A stretch of 64,000 nucleotides of DNA from Mammaliicoccus sciuri (GTDB lineage Bacteria; Bacillota; Bacilli; Staphylococcales; Staphylococcaceae). Shown piece after piece: positions 1-10,428 of the stretch. Position 1 is the first letter of the stretch. Each line of letters starts with the position of its first letter. The stretch lies in the NCBI RefSeq assembly GCF_025561425.1, contig NZ_CP094824.1, forward strand, positions 558,001 through 622,000. The letters run 5' to 3'. Under the pieces are notes generated by a model. It saw only the letters and a program-made list of their open reading frames with translations, was not told where the DNA came from and made no database searches. Position numbers and translations under genes: made by a program.

Positions 1-1
1 T

Positions 2-934
2 CCATTAGTTTCTTTAATGAAGCTAATGAATTACTTCATACCACTAATTGAGATAGTAATTTTAACGTATTTAGTTAGAAAAAATTTCGATTTCTTAAAA
101 TGGTTGTCAAATTATTTTATAATAATATTTTTATTCTCTTTATCATTAATTATGGATTATAAAGGATATCTACTAAATGGATTTTCTTTTCAGGGTATAT
201 TAAATCATCCAAATATATTTGGAGTATTAAGCGTATTAGGAATAGTTATAATTTTAACATACTGTTTAACTTCAAATTTAAATTTATTTAATAATATCTT
301 CTTGTTTTGTATTATAGCAATCGCAATTTTAGAACTGATTTTAACCAATTCAAGATCATCATTTTTAGCATTGCTATTATCATTAATAATTATATTGATT
401 TTTTCAAGAATTTCTATAATTTTAAAATTTTTCATTTCATCTATATTTATAATTGCAAGTATTCTATTAATCTCTATTCCAACTGTATTTCATTTTTTAA
501 TGGATTTTATAAGAAAAGGTCAATCTTCAGAACACATATTATTATCTAGATATGGTCAAATTAATAATTTAGAATTTGTACTCAATAATAGCCCAATATT
601 CGGTATAGGATTCGGAATCCCTGTGAATATGTCAAGTATAGAACTTAATGATTTTGTTTTTGAAGCAGGAAATTTATTTGTGGGATTAATTATATTTACT
701 GGGGTTTTTGGGTTGTTAATGTATGCTTTATATGTTATTGGCATAATATTTATTAGAAATAAAATTAATAGAGAATTTTTAATAATTATTTTATCAACAA
801 TATTAGTGAATACTGGTGAAATGATTATGTTTAGTAGTAATAATGTTGGTATTTATTGTTATGTTTTATGGGCAATTTATATTGCAACTGAACAAAAGTA
901 TAAAAAATCAGATGTTAGGATAGGTGAAGTTTAG
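2..934 (+). CDS. O-antigen/capsule polymerase (Wzy-like), 5' end outside window
   Basis: Multi-spanning membrane protein with about eight hydrophobic helices. An extracytoplasmic loop near residues 160-210 and the motifs NHPNIFG and TNSRSSFLALL are typical of the Wzy/O-antigen ligase superfamily. It should join lipid-linked repeat units on the outer face of the membrane. The frame is open up to base 2, so the true start lies upstream; the first internal ATG is at 17. The stop TAG overlaps the GTG start of the next gene, which implies co-transcription. The family is recognised from topology and motif spacing only; sequence identity in this family is always low. Confidence 0.8.
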   Translation, partial: PLVSLMKLMNYFIPLIEIVILTYLVRKNFDFLKWLSNYFIIIFLFSLSLIMDYKGYLLNGFSFQGILNHPNIFGVLSVLGIVIILTYCLTSNLNLFNNIFLFCIIAIAILELILTNSRSSFLALLLSLIIILIFSRISIILKFFISSIFIIASILLISIPTVFHFLMDFIRKGQSSEHILLSRYGQINNLEFVLNNSPIFGIGFGIPVNMSSIELNDFVFEAGNLFVGLIIFTGVFGLLMYALYVIGIIFIRNKINREFLIIILSTILVNTGEMIMFSSNNVGIYCYVLWAIYIATEQKYKKSDVRIGEV

Positions 935-2043
935 TGAAAAAACTACTCATTGTTGCAGAATATTTTAGACCTGGGTATAAAGCAGGTGGGCCTATAAAAT
1001 CTATTGAAAATTTAGCTAATGTATTAAATGAGGATATAAATATATATATTTTGACAAGAAATCATGATTTACATGAAATAACTCCATATAATATACAAAA
1101 AGATAAATGGATAAAGCAAAGTGAAAATTCTCTTTTTTATGATAATGATAATTTAGGTTTTAAAACTTTTAAAAAAATTAATATTGATGAATTTGATTAT
1201 ATATATTTAAATAGCTTATTTTCTAGTACTACTATAAAGTTTTTGATTAAGAATAAGACATTACAAAATATTTTTTTATCTCCTAGAGGTGAATTGGGTG
1301 AAGGGGCATTAAAATTAAAAAGGGCAAAAAAACTTTTATTCTTAAAAATTGTAAAATGGTTTAGGTTATATAAAAATGTGACTTTTATAGGAAGTTCAAA
1401 ATTAGAAATAAACGAAATTATTAAATTTTTCCCAAAAAATAGAATGTATGAAGTCTCAAACTTATCTGCACCATCAAAGTACAAATTTATAAATAATAAA
1501 GTATCAGGTAAAGTGAATATATTTTTTGTTTCTAGAATCACACATAAGAAGAATTTATCGTTTTTACTAGATTTATTGGAAAAAATAGAAGAAGAAGTGA
1601 ATCTTAAAGTAATAGGACCAGCAGAAGATGAAAAGTACTATCAGAAATGCCAAGAATTAATAGAGAAACTACCATCGAATATTAATATAAATTTTGTGGG
1701 GAGTAAAGATCCAAATGAAATATATGCTCTAGTAAAAGATGAGGATTATTTTATACTCCCTACTTTAAATGAAAATTATGGTCATGTTATTGCTGAGGCT
1801 TTATCTTTCAAAAAACCAGTTATTTTAAGTGATGAAACTCCATGGAATGAATATATTATTAAAAATAAACTAGGATATATATTAAATTTGAATGATGTAT
1901 TATGGATAAATTCATTGAAGGAAGTTATTAAACAAGATAGTAATGATTATGAGAAATATGCTAATAATTTTCGAACTATTGAAGAGGATTTTGAAAAAAA
2001 GAATGATGAAATTAAGAATAAATATTTAAGGATCTTTAAATGA
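934..2043 (+). CDS. Glycosyltransferase family 4, capsule/EPS assembly
   Basis: A 369-residue cytoplasmic GT-B enzyme. The N-terminus EYFRPGYKAGGPIKSIENL is the donor/acceptor opening seen in EPS GT4 enzymes. The C-terminal half has the nucleotide-sugar loop and an E-x7-E type motif around NENYGHVIAEALSFKKPV. It should add one sugar to the undecaprenyl-linked repeat unit; donor and linkage cannot be read from sequence. The GTG start overlaps the upstream stop by one base, and the end overlaps the flippase by 4 bases, so translation is probably coupled. Confidence 0.85.
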   Translation: MKKLLIVAEYFRPGYKAGGPIKSIENLANVLNEDINIYILTRNHDLHEITPYNIQKDKWIKQSENSLFYDNDNLGFKTFKKINIDEFDYIYLNSLFSSTTIKFLIKNKTLQNIFLSPRGELGEGALKLKRAKKLLFLKIVKWFRLYKNVTFIGSSKLEINEIIKFFPKNRMYEVSNLSAPSKYKFINNKVSGKVNIFFVSRITHKKNLSFLLDLLEKIEEEVNLKVIGPAEDEKYYQKCQELIEKLPSNININFVGSKDPNEIYALVKDEDYFILPTLNENYGHVIAEALSFKKPVILSDETPWNEYIIKNKLGYILNLNDVLWINSLKEVIKQDSNDYEKYANNFRTIEEDFEKKNDEIKNKYLRIFK

Positions 2044-3254
2044 TTAAAAAAATTGGTGGTTTAATGATTTCCAACATATTGTTTGGATTTAGCCAAATGA
2101 TTATTATAGTATTTTTAAATAAATATGGTGGTATTTCTGCCGCAGGACAGTATACCCTCGCCTTAGCAATAGTAGCACCAATAACAGTGCTTTTTAATAT
2201 GGGATTAAATTTACATTATAATACTAGTAAAAAAGACGTAAATATTAATGATTATCTATATATAAGGTACATTACTGGGATTTTAGTGATTATAATATCT
2301 GTTATTATTGGAATGATATTAAATCATGAAAAATCAATAATTATAATAATACTTTTAGTATCCATATTAAAATTTATAGAGTCATTATTTGAAATTAATT
2401 ATGCTTTCTTACAAAAAAAAGAAATGCACAATTCAATTGCATATTCAAAGATAATAAGGTCAATGATTATTATTGTATGGATTTTGATAGTTTCATTTTT
2501 ATTAGAATTCAATTTAATAATAATGTTATTTGGTTTTATACTATTGAACTTTATATATCTATATATATATGATGTCAAAAATATAAATAAATTAAAAGAA
2601 AAAAAAGCAGTAAGATTACATGAAGTTAAATATATAGTAATAAGCTCAATTCCGTTAGCAATTTCTATATTTATTGATTCATTAAATGTTAATTTCCAAA
2701 GATTGATAATAGAAAAATATATTTCGATTGAAGAAGTAGGTATCTATGCCTCTTTAACGACTGTTATGATTTCAGGTCAATTATTAATAAGTGCATTTCT
2801 TACGTATTTTTTACCAAAATTAAATAAAGCAGTTAAGTTAAATGATATAAATAAATATATTAATGTACTAGTAGTTATGATTATGACATCAATGATTTTG
2901 GGTGTTTTTTCACTGCTAAGTGTAATTTTATTAGGTGACTATATTGTCTTGATTTTATTTACTGAAGAATATATTAAATATAAATCTCTTCTAATATTTA
3001 TCATGGTTACTGGTTTATTTTGGTACATCTCAGGAACTTTATACTATGGAGTAATAGCACTGAATCTATATAAAGCTCAAATGATTAGTTTAATTATTTC
3101 TTTTATTATTAATTTTATTTTCACTTGGATTTTAGTTCAAAGCATTGGAATTAGAGGAGCTGCAATTGGTCTAATGCTAAGTATGATATCAAGGTGTATA
3201 TGTTTGTCTTTAGTTATAATTATTGAAATTAAAAAATTGAAAAGGATTAGATAA
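2040..3254 (+). CDS. Polysaccharide flippase (Wzx/MATE-like)
   Basis: A 404-residue protein with about twelve hydrophobic segments and very few soluble stretches. It matches the Wzx/polysaccharide-transport class that flips the lipid-linked repeat unit to the outer leaflet. The start ATG overlaps the preceding glycosyltransferase by ATGA, and the next gene begins 3 bases after its stop. Its place between glycosyltransferase and dehydrogenase genes fits a Wzx/Wzy-dependent capsule pathway. The membrane topology is visible in the sequence; the flippase role follows from context. Confidence 0.85.
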   Translation: MIKKIGGLMISNILFGFSQMIIIVFLNKYGGISAAGQYTLALAIVAPITVLFNMGLNLHYNTSKKDVNINDYLYIRYITGILVIIISVIIGMILNHEKSIIIIILLVSILKFIESLFEINYAFLQKKEMHNSIAYSKIIRSMIIIVWILIVSFLLEFNLIIMLFGFILLNFIYLYIYDVKNINKLKEKKAVRLHEVKYIVISSIPLAISIFIDSLNVNFQRLIIEKYISIEEVGIYASLTTVMISGQLLISAFLTYFLPKLNKAVKLNDINKYINVLVVMIMTSMILGVFSLLSVILLGDYIVLILFTEEYIKYKSLLIFIMVTGLFWYISGTLYYGVIALNLYKAQMISLIISFIINFIFTWILVQSIGIRGAAIGLMLSMISRCICLSLVIIIEIKKLKRIR

Positions 3255-3256
3255 AA

Positions 3257-4537
3257 ATGAATATTTCTATAATTGGTGTGGGATATGTAGGTTTAGTAAC
3301 TGGTGTGAGTTTAGCAGAAATAGGTAATAAGGTTACCTGTATAGATATTGATAAAGAGAAAATTGAACAATTGAATAAGGGTATACCAACTATCTATGAA
3401 GAAAACCTAGAGGAACTATTAAAAAAGAATATAGATAATAAAAACATAGCATTTTCAACAGATTTTAATGATATCAATGAATCAGAAATAATATTTATAA
3501 CAGTTGGTACGCCTGAAAATGAAAATGGTGAAGCGAATCTATCTTATGTAAATAGTGCTATAGAAAAAGTTATGGAGTATATTAAAAAAGATATTATTAT
3601 TATTATGAAAAGTACTGTACCAATAGGAACAAATGATTTATTAGAAAGAAGATTTAGAAGTATGAATAATGAATATAAAGTTGATTTTGTTTCTAATCCA
3701 GAGTTTTTGGCACAAGGAACTGCTATTCATGATACTTTTAACGCTTCTAGAATTGTAATTGGCCTAAATAATGAAAATATCAAAAGTAAAATTAACGATT
3801 TATATGCACCTTTCAATCAACCAGTTTTATTTATGAATAGAACAAGTGCTGAATTAGTAAAATACGCTTCTAATACTTTTTTAGCATTAAAAATTTCATT
3901 TATAAATGAAATTGCAAATCTTAGTGATGAAATTGGGGCAGATATTAAAGATGTAACAAAAGGGATGTCTTACGATGATAGAATAGGTAAAAAATTCTTG
4001 AATGCTGGTCTTGGATATGGTGGATCTTGCTTCCCTAAAGATACTAAAGCACTACTAAAAATCGCAGAAAAAAATAATACGGAACTATTAACTATCAAAT
4101 CAACGGTTGATATTAATGAAAAACAAAAGTATCGATTAATTAAAAAATTAACTGATAATGGATATAAAGTAAAAGGGAAAAAAATTGCTATATTAGGATT
4201 ATCGTTCAAACCAAATACAGATGATATAAGAGAAGCACCTTCATTAAAAAATATTGAAAAATTATTAGAATTAGGTGCTGAAATATCTGTTTTTGATCCT
4301 TTAGTAAATGGAAAAGTTAAAACAATATTTGGTGATAAGATTGAATACTTTAATACACCCGAAGAAGCACTTGATGCAGCGGATTATTCATTAATATTTA
4401 CTGAATGGGAAGAAATTAAAAAGCTATCTCCTGTAACATTTACTAAGAATATGAAAACTCCAATTATTTTTGATGGAAGAAATTGCTTAGATATAAAAGA
4501 GAACACAGATATTAAATATTATGGAATAGGAAGATAG
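3257..4537 (+). CDS. ugd: UDP-glucose/GDP-mannose dehydrogenase family, probable UDP-glucose 6-dehydrogenase
   Basis: A 426-residue cytoplasmic enzyme of normal family length. The N-terminal Rossmann motif is GVGYVGLVTG. The active-site segment GYGGSCFPKDTKAL (about residue 255) carries the catalytic Cys and the conserved Lys. A C-terminal UDP-binding domain begins near residue 315 (LGLSFKPNTDDIREAPS). The family performs two NAD-dependent oxidations of a UDP-hexose to a UDP-hexuronic acid, giving the capsule an acidic sugar. UDP-ManNAc dehydrogenase is an alternative, but the overall pattern looks like the Ugd type. Confidence 0.88.
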   Translation: MNISIIGVGYVGLVTGVSLAEIGNKVTCIDIDKEKIEQLNKGIPTIYEENLEELLKKNIDNKNIAFSTDFNDINESEIIFITVGTPENENGEANLSYVNSAIEKVMEYIKKDIIIIMKSTVPIGTNDLLERRFRSMNNEYKVDFVSNPEFLAQGTAIHDTFNASRIVIGLNNENIKSKINDLYAPFNQPVLFMNRTSAELVKYASNTFLALKISFINEIANLSDEIGADIKDVTKGMSYDDRIGKKFLNAGLGYGGSCFPKDTKALLKIAEKNNTELLTIKSTVDINEKQKYRLIKKLTDNGYKVKGKKIAILGLSFKPNTDDIREAPSLKNIEKLLELGAEISVFDPLVNGKVKTIFGDKIEYFNTPEEALDAADYSLIFTEWEEIKKLSPVTFTKNMKTPIIFDGRNCLDIKENTDIKYYGIGR

Positions 4538-4560
4538 ATGCGTATAGAAAGGAGAATACA

Positions 4561-5766
4561 ATGAATATTATCTTTCTAACATTAATAGACTTTAAAACTA
4601 CAAAAGACCAAGGAATCTACCATGATTTTATTAATGAATTAAAGAAATATAGTAACAAGATAGTAGTCGTGTCGCCTAACGAAAGACGTAAAAAGAATAT
4701 AACAGAGATAATCAACGAAGGTAAAGTTGATATTTTAAAAGTAAAAACTGGGAATATCACCAAAACTAATAAAATTGAAAAAGGGATTAGGACTTTATTT
4801 ATAGAGAAAAATTTTCAAAAAGCCATTAATCAATATTATAAACATACTAAATTTGATCTTATAGTATATTCGACTCCTCCAATGACATTTTCAAAACTAA
4901 TTACGAAACTCAAGTACAAAAATAATGCTAAAACTTATTTATTATTAAAAGATATATTTCCTCAAAATGCTGTAGATTTAAAAATGTTTAGGTCTACAGG
5001 TATTATATATAGATATTTTCGAAAAAAGGAAACTGAAACTTATAATGTGTCTGACTTAATTGGTTGTATGTCTCCAGGAAACAAAAAATATTTGTTACAA
5101 GAAAATAAAGATATTGATAAAAGTAAAGTTCATATTTTTAGGAATGCCACATATAGTAAAGACATACAGCTTGAGCAAAGTCATGAAATTTTTAGGGATT
5201 TAAATATTGATAGTAAAAGAATCTCATTTATATATGGTGGCAATATTGGTTTACCTCAGGGAATTCATAATATAAAAAAAGTAATGGCTAGGTTCCATGA
5301 AATACCAAATAGTAATTTAATAATTTTAGGAAATGGTACAAAATTTGAGGAATTAAAACAATATGCATTATCTTTAAATAATAAAAATATACATGTTTTT
5401 GATAGGTTACCAAAAGAGCAATATGACCAATTATTAAAAATGTGCGATATTGGACTTATATTTTTAGATGAAAGGTTTACTATACCTAATTACCCCTCAA
5501 GACTCACTAGTTATTTACAATTGTCTAAGCCTATTTTAGTGAGCACGGATATTAATACTGATATTGGTACAGAAGTAGTTGAAAAAGAAGCTGGATTATG
5601 GAATTTGAGTACAAATATAGATCAATTCATTAAAAATGCTAAAACGATGGTTCTTGATGAAAATTTAAGAGAGAATATGTCAAGAAATGCAAGGAAATTT
5701 TATGATGAAGAATTTATAATAGAAGATAATGTAGAGAAAATGTTAACTCAAATAAAGGAGTACTGA
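4561..5766 (+). CDS. Glycosyltransferase family 4 (WbuB-like)
   Basis: A 401-residue GT-B glycosyltransferase. It has an N-terminal domain with a middle STPPMTF segment, an interdomain region around FIYGGNIGLPQG (residue 224 onward) and a C-terminal donor-binding half with NYPSRLTSYLQLSKPIL. The resemblance is to WbuB/FnlC-like transferases that add the second sugar after an initiating HexNAc-phosphate transferase. It lies directly upstream of that initiating enzyme, and an AGAAAGGAG ribosome site precedes the ATG. Donor specificity is not readable. Confidence 0.82.
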   Translation: MNIIFLTLIDFKTTKDQGIYHDFINELKKYSNKIVVVSPNERRKKNITEIINEGKVDILKVKTGNITKTNKIEKGIRTLFIEKNFQKAINQYYKHTKFDLIVYSTPPMTFSKLITKLKYKNNAKTYLLLKDIFPQNAVDLKMFRSTGIIYRYFRKKETETYNVSDLIGCMSPGNKKYLLQENKDIDKSKVHIFRNATYSKDIQLEQSHEIFRDLNIDSKRISFIYGGNIGLPQGIHNIKKVMARFHEIPNSNLIILGNGTKFEELKQYALSLNNKNIHVFDRLPKEQYDQLLKMCDIGLIFLDERFTIPNYPSRLTSYLQLSKPILVSTDINTDIGTEVVEKEAGLWNLSTNIDQFIKNAKTMVLDENLRENMSRNARKFYDEEFIIEDNVEKMLTQIKEY

Positions 5767-5772
5767 TAAAAT

Positions 5773-6366
5773 ATGAAACGAATTTTTGATATTACTTTTA
5801 GCTGTTTAATACTTTTATTTACATCACCAATAATTGCTTTAACTTATATATTAGTTGTTATGACTATGGGAAAGCCTGCAATATTTAAACAGTTAAGACC
5901 AGGTTACCTAGGAAAGGCATTTAATATTTATAAATTTAGAACAATGTTAAATACTACTGATGTAAATGGCAATCTACTTCCAAACGAAGAACGAAGACAC
6001 CCGGTTGGGAATTTTATAAGAAAAACTAGTTTAGACGAACTTCCACAATTGATTAATGTTGTAAAAGGAGATATAAGTTTAGTTGGTCCAAGACCACTTT
6101 TAATGGATTACTTGCCTTTATATAATGAATATCAAAGAAAAAGAATGAATGTAAAGCCTGGTATAACTGGTTGGGCACAGATTAACGGTAGAAACGCAAT
6201 TTCATGGGAGAAAAAATTTGAATTAGATGTATGGTATGTAGAAAATCAATCGTTCAAATTAGACATGTTTATATTATTTAAAACAATACAAAATGTAGTG
6301 AAAAGAAAAGATATTAATGCTAGTGAAAATATATCAATGACAAAATTTAAAGGTACAAAATTATGA
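5773..6366 (+). CDS. Initiating sugar-phosphate transferase (PglC/CapM-like)
   Basis: A 197-residue monotopic phosphoglycosyl transferase of the small PglC type. It has one N-terminal membrane re-entrant helix (residues 7-30), the motif KFRTM, the catalytic Asp-Glu pair in SLDELPQLINVVKGD, and the PRP motif in LVGPRPLL. The family moves a sugar-1-phosphate from UDP-sugar to undecaprenyl phosphate and so starts the repeat unit. The short length and the adjacent PglD-type acetyltransferase favour a diacetylbacillosamine-like donor. That sugar identity is inference. Confidence 0.85.
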   Translation: MKRIFDITFSCLILLFTSPIIALTYILVVMTMGKPAIFKQLRPGYLGKAFNIYKFRTMLNTTDVNGNLLPNEERRHPVGNFIRKTSLDELPQLINVVKGDISLVGPRPLLMDYLPLYNEYQRKRMNVKPGITGWAQINGRNAISWEKKFELDVWYVENQSFKLDMFILFKTIQNVVKRKDINASENISMTKFKGTKL

Positions 6367-6977
6367 AAGAAATTATATTAATAGGTATGGGCGGACATTC
6401 AAAAGTAGTCAAAGATATCATTGAATTAAATGGTGAATTTAAGGTTGTTGGATATTTGGATGATAAATTTCACGAAAAATCAGTCAGTGATGGTATTATT
6501 TATGACAATTTAAACTCATATAGAAACTATAAGGAGAAATATTTTATTATTACAATTGGCAATAATAAAATAAGAAAACAAATTTTTGAAAAGTTAGAAC
6601 TTCCACTCAGTAAATACCCTAAGTTTATACATCCTTCAGCAGTTATTGGATCGAATGTTAAAATAGGATATGGAACAGTAGTTATGGCAAATGTAGTAGT
6701 AAATGCAAATACTAATGTAGGTAATTTCTGCATTTTAAATACAATGGCAAGTATTGGGCATGATGTATTAATTAAAGACTTTGCTCATATATCGCCTAAT
6801 TCTACGTTAACAGGTGGTGTGCAAGTAGGGATGGCCACTCAAATAGGTGCAGGATCTACGGTAACGCCAAAAGTAATAATTGGAGATTCAACATTAGTAG
6901 GTGCAGGGTCAACCGTAATTAGTAATATATCAAATAATATGACAGTATTTGGTACACCAGCCAAACCCAAGGAGTGA
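6363..6977 (+). CDS. PglD/NeuD-type sugar O/N-acetyltransferase
   Basis: A 204-residue two-domain acetyltransferase. The N-terminal UDP-sugar-binding Rossmann-like domain has IGMGGHSKVVKD. The C-terminal left-handed beta-helix of hexapeptide repeats starts near residue 90, and the catalytic His is in NTMASIGHDVLIKDF. In the PglD family, acetyl-CoA acetylates the C4 amino group of a UDP-4-amino sugar to give UDP-diacetylbacillosamine. The ATG overlaps the upstream transferase by 4 bases. The matching aminotransferase just downstream is dead, but an intact paralogue lies at 10.8 kb. Confidence 0.87.
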   Translation: MKEIILIGMGGHSKVVKDIIELNGEFKVVGYLDDKFHEKSVSDGIIYDNLNSYRNYKEKYFIITIGNNKIRKQIFEKLELPLSKYPKFIHPSAVIGSNVKIGYGTVVMANVVVNANTNVGNFCILNTMASIGHDVLIKDFAHISPNSTLTGGVQVGMATQIGAGSTVTPKVIIGDSTLVGAGSTVISNISNNMTVFGTPAKPKE

Positions 6978-6983
6978 GAGTAA

Positions 6984-8110
6984 TTGACAAATGAACGAGT
7001 ATATTTATCTAGACCACATATGAGTGGGAATGAACAATCTTATATCGAAAGCATTCGAACAAAACTGGATAGCACCACTAGGTGATAATGTTACAGACTT
7101 TGAAAATAGTATAAAATCTTATATTAATATAGATGAAGCATTAGCTGTTAGCAGTGGTACTGCAGCAATACACTTAGCACTTAAAGAAAGTGGTGTAACA
7201 AAAAATGATTATGTATTTTGTACATCTTTAACTTTCTGTGCGACTTCTAATCCGATTTTATATCAAAATGCTATCCCTGTATTCATTGATTCTGAATTAG
7301 ATTCTTGGAATATGTCACCAGTCGCCTTGGAAAAAGCGTTCAAAGAATTTTAAAAAAATCAATCAAACCTAAAGCTGTTATAGCAGTTAATTTGTATGGA
7401 CAATCTGCAAAATTAGATGAAATTAAATCAATTTGTGATACATATAATGTAACTTTAATAGAAGATGCTGCTGAATCATTGGGCGCTGAATTCCAAGGTA
7501 AAATGAGCGGTAGTTTTGGTGATTTTGGTATCTTTTCATTCAATGGTAATAAAATCATTACAACAAGTGGCGGCGGTATGCTAGTAACAAATAACAAAGA
7601 AGCCAAAGAACATGCATATTTTTTAGCAACACAAGCAAGAGATAAAGCAATACATTATCAACATAGTGAATTAGGTTATAATTATAGATTAAGTAATATC
7701 TCAGCTGGTATTGGGTGAGGACAAATAGAAGTAATAGAGCAACGTGTTCAGCAAAGAAGAGCAATATTTGATAAGTATTATCTAGAGTTGTCAGATATTG
7801 AAGGCATTGAGTTTCAACCAGAACTGCCTAACTCCAAATCAAACAGATGGCTAACAGCATTAACAATTGATGAGAAAAAGGCTGGGTTTTCAGCAAATGA
7901 TGTAATTGGTGCACTTAGTAAAAAAATATAGAAGCACGCCCTGTTTGGAAACCTATGCATTTACAACCATTATATGAACAATATGAATTTATTTATGTTG
8001 TTGTAGATAATGTTAAATACCTGTTTGAACATGGGATTTGTTTACCTTCAGGTTCAGATATGGAAATAAAGGTTCAAGAAGAAATTATTCAAATAATAAA
8101 AGAATTATAA
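6984..8110 (+). pseudogene. Degenerate DegT/DnrJ/EryC1 aminotransferase (PglE-like)
   Basis: The gene begins with TTG at 6984 after GGAGTGAG. It is homologous over its full length to the intact aminotransferase at 10808-11932. Lesions: a frame change near 7045 (one extra or two missing bases before the KAFEQNWIAPLG segment), a one-base loss in an oligo-T/A run near 7350, a TGA at 7716-7718 replacing the Arg of GIGRGQ, and loss of one A in a run of A near 7925. The PLP-lysine segment FSFNGNKIITT is still readable. With four lesions it cannot make a normal enzyme. It probably served the PLP-dependent amination step before PglD. Confidence 0.9.
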
Positions 8111-8134
8111 ATTAAGTAAAAAGAAAGTGTATAC

Positions 8135-9066
8135 ATGGAAAGCAGAAAAAGAAAAAAATCTATGGTAAAAAAGGCTTTTTTCACTGTATTAATCATTTTA
8201 GAACTGTTAATTTTTATATCTGTAACATTTATATTTTATAAACTTACGTAATTAAATAGTTCAATTAATGATCCACTTGATAGAAACCGTTCTGAACTTA
8301 GAGATTGTCCAATAAAAAGGAGAACCAATTTCAACAGTGCTTTTTGGTATAGACTCTAATGAAGTCAGGTATTCAGAATATGGTGGATAAAGATCTGATT
8401 TGATTGTACTTCTGTCAATTAGTCCAAACGATAAAAAACAGAAATGATTAGTGGACCTCGTGATACACATGCTGAAATTGTTGGTAAAGATACAGAAGAA
8501 AAAATCAATCACACATACGCTTATGGGTGGTTTGGGTATAGCAGCGAAATCTGTAGAAAAGAATATGGATGTCCCAATTGATCAATATGTGGCCATAAAC
8601 ATAAATAGTGTTTCTACACTAATAGATAAAGTCAATGGTGTTTATATTGTTAGTAATGCAACTTTCAATATTAGAGACTATACATTTGAAAAAGTTAAGA
8701 AATATCACATGGATGGCAAAGAAGTATTGGCGTATATGCGGAGTAAGAAAGAAGCAGGTGCTGGTGGCGATGAAAGAAGGCAAGCGCGACAACAACTCGT
8801 GACCGAAGTTGTAGCTAAAAAATTAATCCAAGTTCAATACCGAAAATCAATTCAATATTTAACGTAATAGAGGATAACGTCAAAACTGATTTGAGTTTAA
8901 CTGATTTAATGCTATTAGATCTGATAATAATAGTGCACAAAAAAATGTGACTCGTCATACTTTAAATACTGAAAATGCGTTAGGTGATGTTGGATTATAA
9001 TATTTTTACCCAAGTAATCATGACCAAATAGGTAAAGATTATAAAGATAATTTGAATTCAAAATGA
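8135..9066 (+). pseudogene. Degenerate LytR-CpsA-Psr (LCP) phosphotransferase
   Basis: ATG at 8135 starts a basic N-tail and one membrane helix, then a TAA (about 8250) interrupts. Further on, LCP hallmarks appear in shifting frames: GEPISTVLFGIDS near 8320, GPRDTHAEIVG near 8455, IDQYVAININSVSTLIDKV near 8580 and RRQARQQLVTEVV near 8775. The C-terminus ends with YFYPSNHDQIGKDY before TGA at 9064-9066, and another TAA lies just before it. LCP enzymes attach capsule or teichoic acid to peptidoglycan. At least four lesions are visible, so this is an old pseudogene, and attachment must rely on LCP genes elsewhere. Confidence 0.85.
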
Positions 9067-9118
9067 TTTTTTAGAAACTATTTATTTTGAATAAATATAA
9101 TACGAATTGAGGATTAAA

Positions 9119-10381
9119 ATGAATCTGAGAAAAACAATTTTTAATATAATAAAGTTTAGAGACTATAAATATATAAATTCAGTTAAGAAAAATTTGAGAA
9201 ACAATATTGAGAAACCTATACAAATTAATGAATTAAATAAAGAAAAATTTTTAGAATTTATCACTAATAATTCAGTATATTATAAACAGTATAAGGATAA
9301 GAAGATTCATGATTTTCCCATTATAACTAAGCGAGATATTGTAGATAATTATAATGAAATTGCAACAATTAAACCTGAAAAACGAAAAAAATTAATTAAA
9401 GTGTCAACTAGTGGCTCATATGGGACGCCATTATCATTTTATGTCACTAAAGAAAAAAGATTAACTCAACAAGGTGAAGTATTATTTTTTGGTAGCTACT
9501 CTAATTTTGATTTAGGGGTTAAACATCTATATATACGAGTTATTAAACCAAGTTTTAAGAATATGATTATCAAAAATCAATATATATTAAAACCTGGTAA
9601 TATAGACCAAAATTGGATGAGAAAAGCACTGAAAAAAATATCAAATGAAAAGCACAAGGTTATCATTACTTATCCAAGTATTATGAATAATTTAGCTACT
9701 TATGCTTGTGAGCACCAATATGAAATAAAACATATTAAAGGCATCATTACTTATGGAGAGAAATTAGATGAGAAATCTAGTCAAAATATTTATAAAACTT
9801 TTAATTGTAAGCCGTTATCAAGGTATTCTACAGAAGAATTAGGGGTTTTAGCTAATACTAAGATAGATAGTAATGAAATGATTTTGAATCAAGTAAATTA
9901 CTATATAGAAATTTTAGATGAAAATAATGAACCTGTTGCTGAAGGAAATACAGGTAAAGTGGTAGTGACAGACTTTAATTCTCATATTATCCCATTGGTA
10001 CGTTATGATACTGGAGACTTAGCTACATTAACTAGATATAAAGATGGTCTTGCCCATACTATTAGTAATATAGAGGGCAGGAAAATAGAAACGGTGTATA
10101 CTACTAGGGGTGATGCATTAATGCCCTTTAATATTAATATAATGATGAGTAAAATTGAAAATATTTATCAATTTCAATTTATACAAAAAGGCAGAAAAGA
10201 ATATGATCTTAAAATTTTACCAAAGAAAAGTTTTGATGAATCAAAATTAAATGAATTAAAAAATCAATATAAAAATCTTCTGGGTGAAGATGCGTCAATT
10301 AATATTATTTTAGTAGATAAAATAGAAACGCTTAAATCTGGGAAAAGACCCTATATCATTAATCAATATGCTCAAAAATAA
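9119..10381 (+). CDS. CapK/PaaK-family adenylate-forming enzyme in capsule cluster
   Basis: About 420 residues. Adenylation-superfamily motifs are in order: P-loop STSGSYGTPLSF (about residue 105), YSTEELGVLAN (A5-like), and RYDTGDLATL (A7-like) followed by IEGRKIETV. It belongs to the phenylacetate-CoA ligase-like CapK group often found in capsule loci, where it may activate an acyl or amino acid for decoration. The substrate is unknown. ATG at 9119 is preferred because GAGGA precedes it at a good distance. It is intact although both upstream genes are dead, and a strong terminator follows. Confidence 0.8.
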   Translation: MNLRKTIFNIIKFRDYKYINSVKKNLRNNIEKPIQINELNKEKFLEFITNNSVYYKQYKDKKIHDFPIITKRDIVDNYNEIATIKPEKRKKLIKVSTSGSYGTPLSFYVTKEKRLTQQGEVLFFGSYSNFDLGVKHLYIRVIKPSFKNMIIKNQYILKPGNIDQNWMRKALKKISNEKHKVIITYPSIMNNLATYACEHQYEIKHIKGIITYGEKLDEKSSQNIYKTFNCKPLSRYSTEELGVLANTKIDSNEMILNQVNYYIEILDENNEPVAEGNTGKVVVTDFNSHIIPLVRYDTGDLATLTRYKDGLAHTISNIEGRKIETVYTTRGDALMPFNINIMMSKIENIYQFQFIQKGRKEYDLKILPKKSFDESKLNELKNQYKNLLGEDASINIILVDKIETLKSGKRPYIINQYAQK

Positions 10382-10395
10382 TCAAAAATGATTCG

Positions 10396-10428
10396 AATCG
10401 AACTATTATACTTCAGTTCGATTTTTGT
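10396..10428 (+). terminator. Rho-independent terminator after CapK-type gene
   Basis: Nine-base arms AATCGAACT and AGTTCGATT with a 10-nt loop are followed directly by a T run. It lies 15 bases after the stop codon of the CapK-type gene and marks the end of that transcript. Confidence 0.85.
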
